From Streptomyces filipinensis (lineage in GTDB: Bacteria > Actinomycetota > Actinomycetes > Streptomycetales > Streptomycetaceae), in contig NZ_BMTD01000020.1 in assembly GCF_014649495.1 (NCBI RefSeq), positions 94,675-158,674 of the forward strand: a DNA stretch of 64,000 nt, given 5' to 3'. Below the pieces are notes generated by a model, which worked only from the letters and a program-made list of their open reading frames with translations, searched no databases and was not told where the DNA came from. A program made the position numbers and the translations under genes. Below, piece after piece: positions 27,767 to 36,875 of this stretch; position 1 is the stretch's first letter; every line of letters starts with the position of its first letter.

Positions 27767-29905
27767 ATGCGGCCCGTTTCCCACATCGAACGCACGGTGG
27801 CGCCCCTAGAGGTCGTCAGCCCCTACCAGCCCAGCGGCGACCAGCCGACGGCCATCGCCGACCTGGCCAGGCGCATCGAGGCCGGTGAGAAGGACGTCGT
27901 CCTGCTGGGCGCGACCGGCACCGGCAAGTCCGCCACCACGGCGTGGATGATCGAGAAGCTCCAGCGCCCCACGCTCGTGATGGCACCGAACAAGACGCTG
28001 GCCGCCCAGCTGGCCAACGAGTTCCGCGAGCTGTTGCCGAACAACGCGGTCGAATACTTCGTCTCGTACTACGACTACTACCAGCCCGAGGCCTACGTCC
28101 CGCAGTCGGACACCTACATCGAAAAGGACTCCTCGATCAACGAGGAGGTCGAGCGACTGCGCCACTCGGCGACGAACTCACTGCTCACCCGCCGCGACGT
28201 CGTCGTGGTGGCCTCGGTGTCCTGCATCTACGGCCTCGGTACGCCGCAGGAGTACGTGGACCGGATGGTGCCCCTCCGGGTCGGCGACGAGATCGACCGG
28301 GACGAGCTGCTGCGCCGCTTCGTCGAGATCCAGTACACGCGCAACGACATGGCCTTCACCCGCGGCACCTTCCGGGTCCGCGGCGACACCATCGAGATCT
28401 TCCCGGTCTACGAGGAGCTGGCCGTCCGCATCGAGATGTTCGGCGACGAGATCGAGGCGCTGTCCACGCTGCATCCGCTCACCGGCGAGATCATCAGCGA
28501 CGACCAGCAGCTGTACGTCTTCCCCGCCTCCCACTACGTCGCCGGCCCCGAGCGGATGGAGCGGGCCGTCAACGACATCGAGAAGGAGCTCGGGGAGCGC
28601 CTCGCCGAGCTGGAGAAGCAGGGCAAGCTCCTGGAGGCCCAGCGCCTGCGGATGCGTACCACGTACGACATCGAGATGCTCCGCCAGATCGGCACCTGCT
28701 CCGGCGTGGAGAACTACTCGATGCACTTCGACGGCCGCTCGCCCGGCTCCCCGCCCAACACCCTGCTGGACTACTTCCCGGACGACTTCCTGCTCGTCAT
28801 CGACGAGTCGCACGTCACCGTCCCGCAGATCGGTGCCATGTACGAGGGCGACGCCTCCCGCAAGCGCACCCTCGTCGACCACGGCTTCCGCCTGCCCTCC
28901 GCGCTGGACAACCGCCCCCTGAAGTGGGAGGAGTTCCAGGAGCGCATCGACCAGACCGTCTACCTGTCGGCCACCCCGGGCGCGTATGAGATGTCGCGCT
29001 CCGACGGCGTCGTGGAGCAGATCATCCGCCCGACCGGTCTGGTCGACCCGGAGGTCGTGGTCAAGCCCACCGAGGGGCAGATCGACGACCTGGTGCACGA
29101 GATCCGGCAGCGCACCGAGAAGGACGAGCGCGTCCTCGTCACCACGCTCACCAAGAAGATGGCCGAGGACCTCACCGACTACTTCCTGGAGCTCGGCATC
29201 CAGGTGCGCTATCTGCACAGCGACGTCGACACCCTGCGCCGCGTCGAGCTGCTGCGTGAACTGCGCTCCGGCGAGTACGACGTCCTGGTCGGCATCAACC
29301 TCCTCCGCGAGGGCCTCGACCTGCCCGAGGTGTCCCTGGTGGCGATCCTCGACGCGGACAAGGAGGGCTTCCTGCGCTCGGGCACCTCACTGATCCAGAC
29401 CATCGGCCGCGCGGCGCGCAACGTGTCCGGTCAGGTCCACATGTACGCCGACAAGATCACCCCGGCGATGGAGAAGGCCATCGAGGAGACCAACCGCCGC
29501 CGGGAGAAGCAGATCGCCTACAACAAGGCCAAGGGCATCGACCCCCAGCCGCTGCGCAAGAAGATCAACGACATCGTCGCGCAGATCGCCCGCGAAGAGG
29601 TCGACACCGAGCAGCTCCTCGGTTCCGGCTACCGCAAGTCCAAGGACGGCAAGGGTGCCAAGGCACCTGTCCCCGCCCTGGGCGACAAGGCGGCCAAGGG
29701 CGCGAAGGCCGCCAAGGGCAAGGCCGCGGCCGCGGTGCCCACGGACCGCCCGGCGGCCGAACTCGCCGAGCAGATCGAGGAGATGACCGAGCGGATGCGC
29801 GCCGCCGCCGCGGAGCTGCAGTTCGAGATCGCGGCCCGGCTGCGCGACGAGGTCTCCGAGATGAAGAAGGAACTGCGCCAGATGCGGGAGGCCGGCCTCG
29901 CCTGA
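27767..29905 (+). CDS. uvrB: Excinuclease ABC subunit B
   Basis: This 712-residue helicase-like subunit of nucleotide-excision repair has Walker A GATGTGKS (48-55), the damage-probing beta-hairpin YYDYYQPEAYVP, motif VIDESH and the C-terminal UVR domain (ELQFEIAARLRDEVSEMKKEL) that binds UvrC. Between the helicase core and the UVR domain, near residues 624-658, is a Lys/Ala/Gly-rich linker (AAKGAKAAKGKAAAA). The promoter geometry supports ATG 27767. uvrA and uvrC lie 14 and 22 kb away in this window. Confidence 0.98.
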   Translation: MRPVSHIERTVAPLEVVSPYQPSGDQPTAIADLARRIEAGEKDVVLLGATGTGKSATTAWMIEKLQRPTLVMAPNKTLAAQLANEFRELLPNNAVEYFVSYYDYYQPEAYVPQSDTYIEKDSSINEEVERLRHSATNSLLTRRDVVVVASVSCIYGLGTPQEYVDRMVPLRVGDEIDRDELLRRFVEIQYTRNDMAFTRGTFRVRGDTIEIFPVYEELAVRIEMFGDEIEALSTLHPLTGEIISDDQQLYVFPASHYVAGPERMERAVNDIEKELGERLAELEKQGKLLEAQRLRMRTTYDIEMLRQIGTCSGVENYSMHFDGRSPGSPPNTLLDYFPDDFLLVIDESHVTVPQIGAMYEGDASRKRTLVDHGFRLPSALDNRPLKWEEFQERIDQTVYLSATPGAYEMSRSDGVVEQIIRPTGLVDPEVVVKPTEGQIDDLVHEIRQRTEKDERVLVTTLTKKMAEDLTDYFLELGIQVRYLHSDVDTLRRVELLRELRSGEYDVLVGINLLREGLDLPEVSLVAILDADKEGFLRSGTSLIQTIGRAARNVSGQVHMYADKITPAMEKAIEETNRRREKQIAYNKAKGIDPQPLRKKINDIVAQIAREEVDTEQLLGSGYRKSKDGKGAKAPVPALGDKAAKGAKAAKGKAAAAVPTDRPAAELAEQIEEMTERMRAAAAELQFEIAARLRDEVSEMKKELRQMREAGLA

Positions 29906-29944
29906 GCCCCGCCATCCTGCCGGACCTCGGTAGATGTGCCCCAA

Positions 29945-29956
29945 GTGTTGCAACAC
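29945..29956. promoter_or_regulatory. Perfect palindrome GTGTTGCAACAC upstream of terD
   Basis: This twelve-base perfect palindrome lies in the 158-bp gap after uvrB, 30 bases before the -35 element of the terD promoter. It is a candidate regulator site. Hairpin formation is also possible, but the arms are short. Confidence 0.4.
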
Positions 29957-29985
29957 CGACACAAAGCATGGGCCGGGGTTCGGCA

Positions 29986-30008
29986 CTGTCGGTGCCCCTG
30001 CGTAGGGT
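29986..30008 (+). promoter_or_regulatory. PafBC/RecA-NDp-type promoter of terD
   Basis: (c)TGTCGGTG, eight bases, TAGGGT matches the consensus except for the first T. It is followed by a leader of about 50 bases to GTG 30064. Confidence 0.7.
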
Positions 30009-30063
30009 TCTGGACAACCGCGCACTGCGCGGCAACAGGGGACCATCGAGAGGGGATTCAGCG

Positions 30064-30642
30064 GTGTCCGTCAACTTGAGCAAGGGTCAGGCCATCAGCC
30101 TGGAGAAGAAGGACGGGGCCACCCTGACCGCGGTCCGTATGGGACTCGGCTGGCAGGCCGCGAAGCGGCGCGGCCTGTTCGGCTCCCGCACCCGCGAGAT
30201 CGACCTGGACGCCTCGGCCGTCCTCTTCGCCGAGAAGCAGCCGGTCGACGTGGTGTTCTTCCGCCACCTGGTGAGCGACGACGGTTCCGTCCGCCACACC
30301 GGCGACAACCTCGTCGGCGGTGTCGGCCAGGGCGGCGACGACGAGTCGATCCTCGTGGACCTGCAGCGCGTCCCGGTCCACATCGACCAGATCGTCTTCA
30401 CCGTGAACTCCTTCACGGGCCAGACGTTCCAGGAGGTGCAGAACGCGTTCTGCCGTCTCGTGGACGAGACCAACGGCCAGGAACTCGCCCGCTACACACT
30501 GGACGGCGGCGGCGACTACACCGCCCAGATCATGGCCAAGGTGCACCGCGCGGGATCGGGCTGGACGATGACCGCCATCGGCACCCCGGCCAACGGCCGC
30601 ACCTTCCAGGACCTGATGCCGGCGATCCTGCCGCACCTGTAG
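30064..30642 (+). CDS. TerD-family stress-response protein
   Basis: This 192-residue protein has the TerD signature: VNLSKGQAISLEKKDG at the start, LGWQAAKRRG, DLDASAVLF, the Asp-rich VGQGGDDESILVDLQRVP and NSFTGQTFQEVQNAFCRLVDETNGQELARY. TerD domains bind Ca2+ and are linked to tellurite, phage and other stress resistance. GTG 30064 follows GAGAGGGG. Its promoter resembles the DNA-damage type. The TerD/FtsK-like gene follows 55 bases later. Confidence 0.95.
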   Translation: MSVNLSKGQAISLEKKDGATLTAVRMGLGWQAAKRRGLFGSRTREIDLDASAVLFAEKQPVDVVFFRHLVSDDGSVRHTGDNLVGGVGQGGDDESILVDLQRVPVHIDQIVFTVNSFTGQTFQEVQNAFCRLVDETNGQELARYTLDGGGDYTAQIMAKVHRAGSGWTMTAIGTPANGRTFQDLMPAILPHL

Positions 30643-30697
30643 GACCGCCCGCTCGACCGGCAGGGCGCACGACAGAACGACACAGGGGGCGACGGCG

Positions 30698-32767
30698 ATG
30701 ACGGCCGAGCTGGTGCGGGGACAGAACCACCCGCTGACCCAGACCCGGTTGACGATCCGGATCTCGGCCGGGGCGCCGGTCCTGGCCGGGGCCACACTCG
30801 GCGACGAGAACGGCACGGTGCACGGCACCGGGCGGGTGGCCCATCCCGGCGCACCCGCTCTTCCCGGTGTCGAGGTGTCCCGGCAGGCCGCCGCCGAACA
30901 CCGGCTGTCCGTCGACCTGGGCGCCCTGCCCGAGGACGTGCACCGCGTCGACGTCTTCCTCGCCCTGCCCACAGGGGCCGGAGCGCCGTCGCGGTTCGGA
31001 GCCGTCGCCGCCCCGCACACCGCCGTAGAAGGCCCCGACGGCACCGAACTCGCCTGCTACACCCTCACCGGCCTGGACGGCGAGACGGCCGTGCTCGCCC
31101 TGGAGCTCTACCGCAGGCAGGCCGCCTGGAAGGTGCGCGCGGTGGGCCAGGGATACGCGGCGGGGCTCACCGCACTACTCGCCGGCCACGGGCTGCGCGA
31201 GGCCGCCGACCTCACGGCCGCAGTCCAGGAGGCCGCGGCGCACGGCCCGTCCGGAGCGGTGCCGACCCCGCCCACACCACCGTCACCGCACGCCGCCCCG
31301 GCTCGTGAGACCTCGGCCCGCGCCCCGCAGGACACCTCCGCGACCGTCCCGCACGACGCCTCCGCAGCCGCGGCACGCGAGACCTCGGCCTCCGCGCCGT
31401 ACGACACCCGCCCACCGGGGCCCGCGGACGCTCCCGCCTCCAGGACGGCGGGGCCGACGCCGCCGTATGCCGCGCAGCCGCCCGAGCCGGCACCGCCGTA
31501 CGACGCCCGGAGCCCCTACGACACCCAGGCGTCCGGCACTCCACCGCGTGACCCGGGCGCCCGGATCGACTACACGCACCCCGGCCGCCGCCCGCAGGGC
31601 ACACCGCCCCCGGCGTCCGCGCCCGCCGACGACCGGCCCGCGCAACCCGTCGCGGGTGACGCCGCGGGCTGGTCGATGGAGGAGCGGCTGTACAACCAGG
31701 TGTGGGGCATGTTCGAGGACCTCGCCCGCACCACCGCCGCGTACCGCAGCGCCGTCGAGTTCGCCGACGCCCGGCTGCAGACGGAACTCGACCAGGCCCT
31801 CGCCGACCCCCGCGGCCGGCTGGGCGCCGCGGGCGACGCCGCGCGTGAGGCGGCCCACGCCCGCCGGACCCAGCTGGTCGACCAGGCCTGGGCGGTCCTC
31901 GACCGCGATCTCGCCCAGCTCACCGCCGAATCCGAGGTCGTCGAACCCGCGCTACCACCCGCCTACGCCCGCTGGGACAACCCCGTGTGGCACGGCTTCC
32001 GCATGCCCACCGAACCGCCGATGGCGCTGCGCCTCGGCGACCTCCACCTGCCGGAGAGCGTGCCGCTGCGCATTCCCATGCTGGTCCGGCTGCCGCTGGA
32101 GCGTGGCCTGTGGCTCGACAGCGGGGCGGCCGCCGCATCCGACGGGTTCCCGGACTCCGCCGAGCTGCGGCACCTGGCCCTGGAGGCGGCAGTGGCGCTC
32201 GCGGCGCGGCTGCTCGCCGTGCACCCGGCGGGGGACTTCGCCGTGCAGGTCATCGACCCGGCCGGCGCCGGGGCCGCGGCGTTCGCCCCGCTCGCGCGGA
32301 CCGGCGTGCTCGCCGCGCCTCCCGCGACGGGGGCGGCGGGAGTGACGGAGGTGCTGGAGAGGCTCACCCGGCGGGTCGACCTGGTGCAGATGGCCGTGCG
32401 GGGCGGCGCGCCCGGGTCATTGCCGGCCGATGTCGACCCCGCGCGACAGCTGCTGATCGTCAACGACTTCCCGCACGGTTTCGACGACCGGGCCGTGACC
32501 CGGCTGCGCTATCTCGCCGACGAGGGACCCGACGTCGGTGTGCACCTCCTGATGGTGGCGGACCGCGAGGACGCCGCGGCCTACGGCCCCCTCCTCGATC
32601 CGCTGTGGCGTTCGCTGATGCGACTCACACCCGTGTCCGACGATCACTTCGCGGACCCCTGGGTCGGACACGCCTGGACCTATGAACCCGCGCTGGTGCC
32701 GGCCGGCAGCCAGATCGTGCACCACGTCCTCACGGAGGTGGCCAAGGCCCTGACCAAGCACCGATAG
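30698..32767 (+). CDS. TerD-domain protein fused to an FtsK/SpoIIIE-like C-terminal region
   Basis: This 689-residue protein has three parts. Residues 1-170 form a diverged TerD-like domain (GVEVSRQAAAEHRLSVDLGALPEDV). About 175-320 is a Pro/Ala/Thr-rich low-complexity linker. Residues 325-689 begin SMEERLYNQVWGMFEDLARTTAAYRSAVEFA and continue with coiled-coil-like helices and segments seen in actinobacterial FtsK/SpoIIIE-related proteins (PPAYARWDNPVWHGFR, LLIVNDFPHGFDD). No Walker A is visible, so ATPase activity is unlikely. It is in an operon with terD; the role is unknown. Confidence 0.75.
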   Translation: MTAELVRGQNHPLTQTRLTIRISAGAPVLAGATLGDENGTVHGTGRVAHPGAPALPGVEVSRQAAAEHRLSVDLGALPEDVHRVDVFLALPTGAGAPSRFGAVAAPHTAVEGPDGTELACYTLTGLDGETAVLALELYRRQAAWKVRAVGQGYAAGLTALLAGHGLREAADLTAAVQEAAAHGPSGAVPTPPTPPSPHAAPARETSARAPQDTSATVPHDASAAAARETSASAPYDTRPPGPADAPASRTAGPTPPYAAQPPEPAPPYDARSPYDTQASGTPPRDPGARIDYTHPGRRPQGTPPPASAPADDRPAQPVAGDAAGWSMEERLYNQVWGMFEDLARTTAAYRSAVEFADARLQTELDQALADPRGRLGAAGDAAREAAHARRTQLVDQAWAVLDRDLAQLTAESEVVEPALPPAYARWDNPVWHGFRMPTEPPMALRLGDLHLPESVPLRIPMLVRLPLERGLWLDSGAAAASDGFPDSAELRHLALEAAVALAARLLAVHPAGDFAVQVIDPAGAGAAAFAPLARTGVLAAPPATGAAGVTEVLERLTRRVDLVQMAVRGGAPGSLPADVDPARQLLIVNDFPHGFDDRAVTRLRYLADEGPDVGVHLLMVADREDAAAYGPLLDPLWRSLMRLTPVSDDHFADPWVGHAWTYEPALVPAGSQIVHHVLTEVAKALTKHR

Positions 32768-32864
32768 AGGGCCAAGTACTGGTAAAGCTGCACTGACCAG
32801 GAGTTTTGGTCTTTGCTTTACTTTCTACTTTACCTTTCCTTGGCGATTGGGGTACAGTCTTCCG

Positions 32865-32962
32865 TACGGAGGGGAGTACTCCCTGACTGCGGCGCACCCG
32901 TCAGTACGGACCGGTTCCGGTCCCGGGGCGCCGGCCCCGCGTGGGTGGAAGAGACCTCCGGC
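32865..32962 (+). promoter_or_regulatory. yybP-ykoY-type (manganese) riboswitch upstream of terC
   Basis: A leader of about 100 bases has the family's fixed features. The P1 stem is CGGAGG (32867-32872) with CCTCCG (32955-32960). The invariant loop GGGGAGTA comes at the start and CCGTCA follows in the second loop. AGACCT closes the aptamer. Between them are further helices, including GGACCGG-TT-CCGGTCC. This RNA class senses Mn2+ and controls Mn exporters and TerC-type genes, and a TerC gene starts 47 bases downstream. Confidence 0.85.
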
Positions 32963-33008
32963 AGCGACGACGCTGACGTGTTTGCGGTTACGTAATGCCG
33001 GAGGTGCA

Positions 33009-34004
33009 GTGGAAGTCTCCATGACCCTGTGGGTCCTGACCATCGTGGGTCTCGCCGCCCTGATCGCGGTCGATTTCTTCATCGGGCGCAAGCCGCATGA
33101 GGTGTCGGTCAAGGAAGCCGGAATCTGGACCGTCGTCTGGATCGCCCTGGCCGGGCTCTTCGGCCTCGGGCTCCTCGTCTTCGGCGGCGGACAGCCGGCC
33201 GGCGAGTTCTTCGCGGGATTCATCACCGAGAAGTCACTGAGCGTCGACAACCTCTTCGTCTTCGTCCTGATCATGGCGAAGTTCGCGGTGCCCGCTCAGT
33301 ACCAGCAGCGCGTCCTGCTCGTCGGCGTGCTCATAGCCCTGGTCCTGAGGACCGTCTTCATCGCCGCCGGAGCCGCGATCATCGCCAGCTTCTCCTGGGT
33401 GTTCTTCCTCTTCGGCGCCTTCCTGATCTGGACCGCCTGGAAGCTCGTCCAGGAGGCCCGCGCGGACGAGGAGGGCGAGGAGTACGAGGAGAACAAGCTG
33501 CTGAAGGCGGTGGAGCACAGGTTCGGCGTGGCCGACCGGTACCACGGCACCAAGCTGTGGATCCAGCAGAGCGGCAAGCGGGTCATGACCCCGATGCTGG
33601 TCGTGATGCTCGCCATCGGCACCACGGACGTGCTGTTCGCCCTGGACTCCATCCCCGCGATCTTCGGCCTGACCCAGGACCCGTACATCGTCTTCACCGC
33701 CAACGCCTTCGCCCTCATGGGTCTGCGGCAGCTGTACTTCCTCATCGGCGGCCTGCTGAAGAAGCTGGTCCACCTCTCGTACGGCCTGTCGATCATCCTC
33801 GGCTTCATCGGCGTCAAGCTGGTGCTGCACGCCCTGCACGAGTCCGGCGTCCACGTCCCCGAGATCAGCATCCCGGTCTCGCTCGGGGTGATCTGCGCCG
33901 TGCTGGTCGTCACCACCCTCACCAGCCTCATGGCCTCCAGGAAGCAGACAGCCGTCGAGGCGGCGCGCGCCCACGAGGAAGGCGCCCGCAGCGTGGACGT
34001 CTGA
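33009..34004 (+). CDS. TerC-family integral membrane protein (metal efflux type)
   Basis: This 331-residue membrane protein has nine or so hydrophobic helices and TerC motifs: FFIGRKPHEVSVKEA, FFAGFITEKSLSVDNLFVF (with charged residues in a helix) and TTDVLFALDSIPAIFGLTQDPYIVFTANAFALMGLRQLYF. TerC/Alx proteins export or handle Mn2+ and help metallate secreted enzymes. GTG 33009 follows GGAGG at 4 bases; ATG 33021 is possible. Control by the preceding riboswitch is likely. Confidence 0.93.
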   Translation: MEVSMTLWVLTIVGLAALIAVDFFIGRKPHEVSVKEAGIWTVVWIALAGLFGLGLLVFGGGQPAGEFFAGFITEKSLSVDNLFVFVLIMAKFAVPAQYQQRVLLVGVLIALVLRTVFIAAGAAIIASFSWVFFLFGAFLIWTAWKLVQEARADEEGEEYEENKLLKAVEHRFGVADRYHGTKLWIQQSGKRVMTPMLVVMLAIGTTDVLFALDSIPAIFGLTQDPYIVFTANAFALMGLRQLYFLIGGLLKKLVHLSYGLSIILGFIGVKLVLHALHESGVHVPEISIPVSLGVICAVLVVTTLTSLMASRKQTAVEAARAHEEGARSVDV

Positions 34005-34181
34005 CCAGGGCCGTCACAGGGGCGGCCGCGGCGGGGCGGGACCGCGCGAAGGCGGTCACCCGCTCCCGCCGATGCCGGCCCGCGCGACGCCAAGGCCGGA
34101 AAGCGAAAGAGCGAAAGGGGCTGCAGAAGTATCCGAAAAGAACGGAATGCGAACCCTGTACGTCTCTGCGACCATCGCCGC

Positions 34182-35282
34182 ATGATCACTCGGCTCCGGT
34201 CGCTCACCCGGCAGTGGACGATCCTCGTGCCCGTCCTCGCGGTCGTCCTCCTGGTCTTCACCTGGGGCCGCGACCTGCCGGGCGCGGTCGTCGCCCTGGT
34301 GACCGTGGTGCTCGCCGGCTCCGTCCTGGCCGCGGTGCATCACGCGGAGGTCATCGCTCACCGCGTCGGCGAGCCCTTCGGCTCCCTGGTGCTCGCCATC
34401 GCCGTCACGATCATCGAGGTGGCCCTGATCGTCACCCTCATGGCCGACGGCGGCGACAAGAGTTCCACCCTGGCCAGAGACACCGTCTTCGCCGCCGTGA
34501 TGATCACCTGCAACGGCATCGTGGGCCTCTGCCTGCTCGTGGCCTCGCTCCGGCACGGCACCGCGGTGTTCAACCCCGAGGGGACCGGCGCCGCCCTGGC
34601 GACCGTGGCGACGCTCGCCACGCTCAGCCTGGTGCTGCCGACCTTCACCACCAGCAAGCCCGGACCCGAGTTCTCCTCCGTGCAGCTGACCTTCGCCGCG
34701 CTGTCCTCACTGATCCTGTACGGCCTGTTCGTCGCCACCCAGACCGTCCGCCACCGCGACTACTTCCTGCCGATCACCCGGCAGGGCGAGGTCATCACCG
34801 CCGAGGACCACGCCCGGCCCCCGTCCGCGCGCACCGCCCGGATCAGCCTCGGACTGCTCGGCCTGGCCCTGGTCGGCGTGGTCGGCCTGGCCAAAGGCGT
34901 GTCGCCCACCATCGAGTCGGGCGTGGCGGCGGCCGGCCTGCACCAGGCCGTGGTCGGTGTGATCATCGCCCTGCTCGTCCTGTTGCCGGAGACGATCGCC
35001 GCACTGCGCTCCGCACGCCGCGACCGGGTGCAGACCAGCCTCAACCTCGCTCTGGGCTCGGCCATGGCCAGCATCGGCCTGACCATCCCGGCCGTCGCCC
35101 TCGCCTCCGTCTGGCTGTCCGGCCCGCTCGTCCTCGGCCTCAGCCCGACGCACATGCTGTTGCTCGCGCTGACCGTGGTGGTCAGCTCCCTGACGGTGGT
35201 TCCGGGACGGGCCACCCCCCTGCAGGGCGGTGTCCACCTGGTGATCTTCGCGGCGTACCTGGAGCTGGCGATCAACCCGTAG
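34182..35282 (+). CDS. Calcium/proton antiporter (ChaA-like, CaCA superfamily)
   Basis: This 366-residue inner-membrane protein has about eleven hydrophobic helices and the two alpha-repeats of cation/H+ exchangers: GEPFGSLVLAIAVTIIEVALIV near residue 62 and LLVLLPETIAALRSARRDRVQTSLNLALGSAMASIGLTIPAVA near residue 264, each with the key Glu. It exports Ca2+ (or Na+/K+) in exchange for H+. It lies 177 bp after terC with its own upstream region, but the neighbourhood suggests joint metal homeostasis. Confidence 0.9.
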   Translation: MITRLRSLTRQWTILVPVLAVVLLVFTWGRDLPGAVVALVTVVLAGSVLAAVHHAEVIAHRVGEPFGSLVLAIAVTIIEVALIVTLMADGGDKSSTLARDTVFAAVMITCNGIVGLCLLVASLRHGTAVFNPEGTGAALATVATLATLSLVLPTFTTSKPGPEFSSVQLTFAALSSLILYGLFVATQTVRHRDYFLPITRQGEVITAEDHARPPSARTARISLGLLGLALVGVVGLAKGVSPTIESGVAAAGLHQAVVGVIIALLVLLPETIAALRSARRDRVQTSLNLALGSAMASIGLTIPAVALASVWLSGPLVLGLSPTHMLLLALTVVVSSLTVVPGRATPLQGGVHLVIFAAYLELAINP

Positions 35283-35392
35283 CGCCGTCCCGGCGCCCCC
35301 GGGGGTTCGTCCAAGGCCCCTCCGCGGCCCTGAGAAGGGACTTCCCGGAGCCGCCTACGGTTGTCCGCCGCCCGGGTCCGTCCCGGTCCGTC

Positions 35393-36697
35393 TCAGCCCG
35401 TGGCCGGCTCCACAACCGGCACGGGCACCGGGCGCGTCTCCGGCAGCAGGACGAAGCACCCCAGGCTGAGCAGTGCGACGCCGGTCAGATACGCGCCCAC
35501 GGCCCAGGGCACCCGTCCGCCCTGCTCCGCGAGCGCCGTGGCGATGATCGGGGTGAGCGCGCCGCCGAGGACCCCGCCGAGGTTGTAGCCCACCGCGGCG
35601 CCCGTGCAGCGCACCCGGGCCTCGTACAGCTCCGGCAGGTAGGCGGCGATGACCGCGAACATGATGATGAAGGCGATCAGGGCGCCCAGGATGCCGAGGA
35701 ACATCAACAACGGCTGCCCGGTCGCCAGCAGCGCCACCATCGGCAGCATCCACACGGCGCAGGCGGCCGACCCGGTCAGACACATCGGCCGGCGACCGTA
35801 GCGGTCGCCGAGCAGGGCCATCACGGGGGTGAGGGCTCCGTTCACGACCACCGCGGCCATCACACAGGTCAGCATCACCGTCCGGCTCACCCCGAGCCGC
35901 TCCGTCGCATACGCCAGCGACCAGGTCGTCACCGCATAGAACACCGCGTACCCGACGGCCAGCGCCCCGGCGGTCAGCAGGACCAGCCGCCCGTGGTGGC
36001 GTAGCACCTCGACGAGCGGCACGCGCGCGTGGTCGTCGATCTCCAGGAACCGAGGGCTCTCGGCGAGCGATGAGCGCAGCCACAGCCCGGCCAGCGCCAG
36101 CACCCCGGCCGCCCAGAACGGCACCCGCCATCCCCACCGGGCGAACTCCGCGTCCGACAGCGTCGCCGACAGGGCGAGCATCACCCCGTTGGCGAGCACG
36201 AAGCCGAACGCGGGCCCCACCTGGGGAAAGCTCGACCAGAGTGCGCGTCGCCCGGCCGGCGCGTGCTCGGCGGTCAGCAGCACCGCACCGCCCCACTCCC
36301 CGCCGACCCCCAGTCCCTGCAGGAAGCGCAGGACGAGCAGCAGCACGGGCGCGGCGACGCCGATCGTCCCGTACGAGGGCACGCAGCCCACCGCGACCGT
36401 CGAGGCGCCGGTGAGCAGCAGCGAGATGACGAGCACCGGCCGCCGCCCGCGCCGGTCGCCGAGATGCCCGAACAGCGCCGAGCCGAGCGGACGGGCCACG
36501 AACCCCACTCCGAACGTCGCGAACGCCGCCAGGGTCCCCGCGAGGGGCGAGAACGTCGGGAAGAACAGCGGCCCCAGGACCAGGGCCGCCGCCGTCCCGT
36601 AGACGAAGAAGTCGTAGAACTCGATCGCGGTCCCCACCAGGGACGCGGCGGCGAGTCTGGGCATAGAAGGGGGGCTTACGGCGCGTACAGGCTGCAT
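35393..36697 (-). CDS. MFS transporter, MHS (metabolite:H+ symporter) subfamily
   Basis: This 434-residue protein has twelve hydrophobic helices. It has the MHS opening ASLVGTAIEFYDFFVYGTAAALVLGPLFFP, the loop 2-3 motif GHLGDRRGRRPVLV and RFLQGLGVGGEWGGAVLL. MHS members import organic acids and betaines such as shikimate, alpha-ketoglutarate or proline betaine. It is divergent from aroQ, which makes a shikimate-type substrate attractive but unproven. No ribosome site precedes ATG 36697 or the alternative ATG 36664. Confidence 0.88.
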   Translation of the reverse strand: MQPVRAVSPPSMPRLAAASLVGTAIEFYDFFVYGTAAALVLGPLFFPTFSPLAGTLAAFATFGVGFVARPLGSALFGHLGDRRGRRPVLVISLLLTGASTVAVGCVPSYGTIGVAAPVLLLVLRFLQGLGVGGEWGGAVLLTAEHAPAGRRALWSSFPQVGPAFGFVLANGVMLALSATLSDAEFARWGWRVPFWAAGVLALAGLWLRSSLAESPRFLEIDDHARVPLVEVLRHHGRLVLLTAGALAVGYAVFYAVTTWSLAYATERLGVSRTVMLTCVMAAVVVNGALTPVMALLGDRYGRRPMCLTGSAACAVWMLPMVALLATGQPLLMFLGILGALIAFIIMFAVIAAYLPELYEARVRCTGAAVGYNLGGVLGGALTPIIATALAEQGGRVPWAVGAYLTGVALLSLGCFVLLPETRPVPVPVVEPATG

Positions 36698-36875
36698 GTC
36701 GCGTCAACTACCCACCGTGATCGGCGGTTACGGGGCGCGTAGAGGTGATCGGGCGACCGTGGCGTGCGCCGAAGCCACCGCGGAGACGCGCCCCGCCGTA
36801 CGCTGCGGAGACCCGTGATAGACCGGGTGCGAGCAGCGGTCGTCGACGTACCGCCCCGAACGGACCGGAGGACCC

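Noticed and set aside
32795..32811. GACCA-N7-TGGTC followed by a T-rich stretch as a terminator after the TerD/FtsK-like gene
   Set aside because: The stem is only 5 bp. The T-rich run may instead be part of the terC promoter. Evidence is too weak to list.
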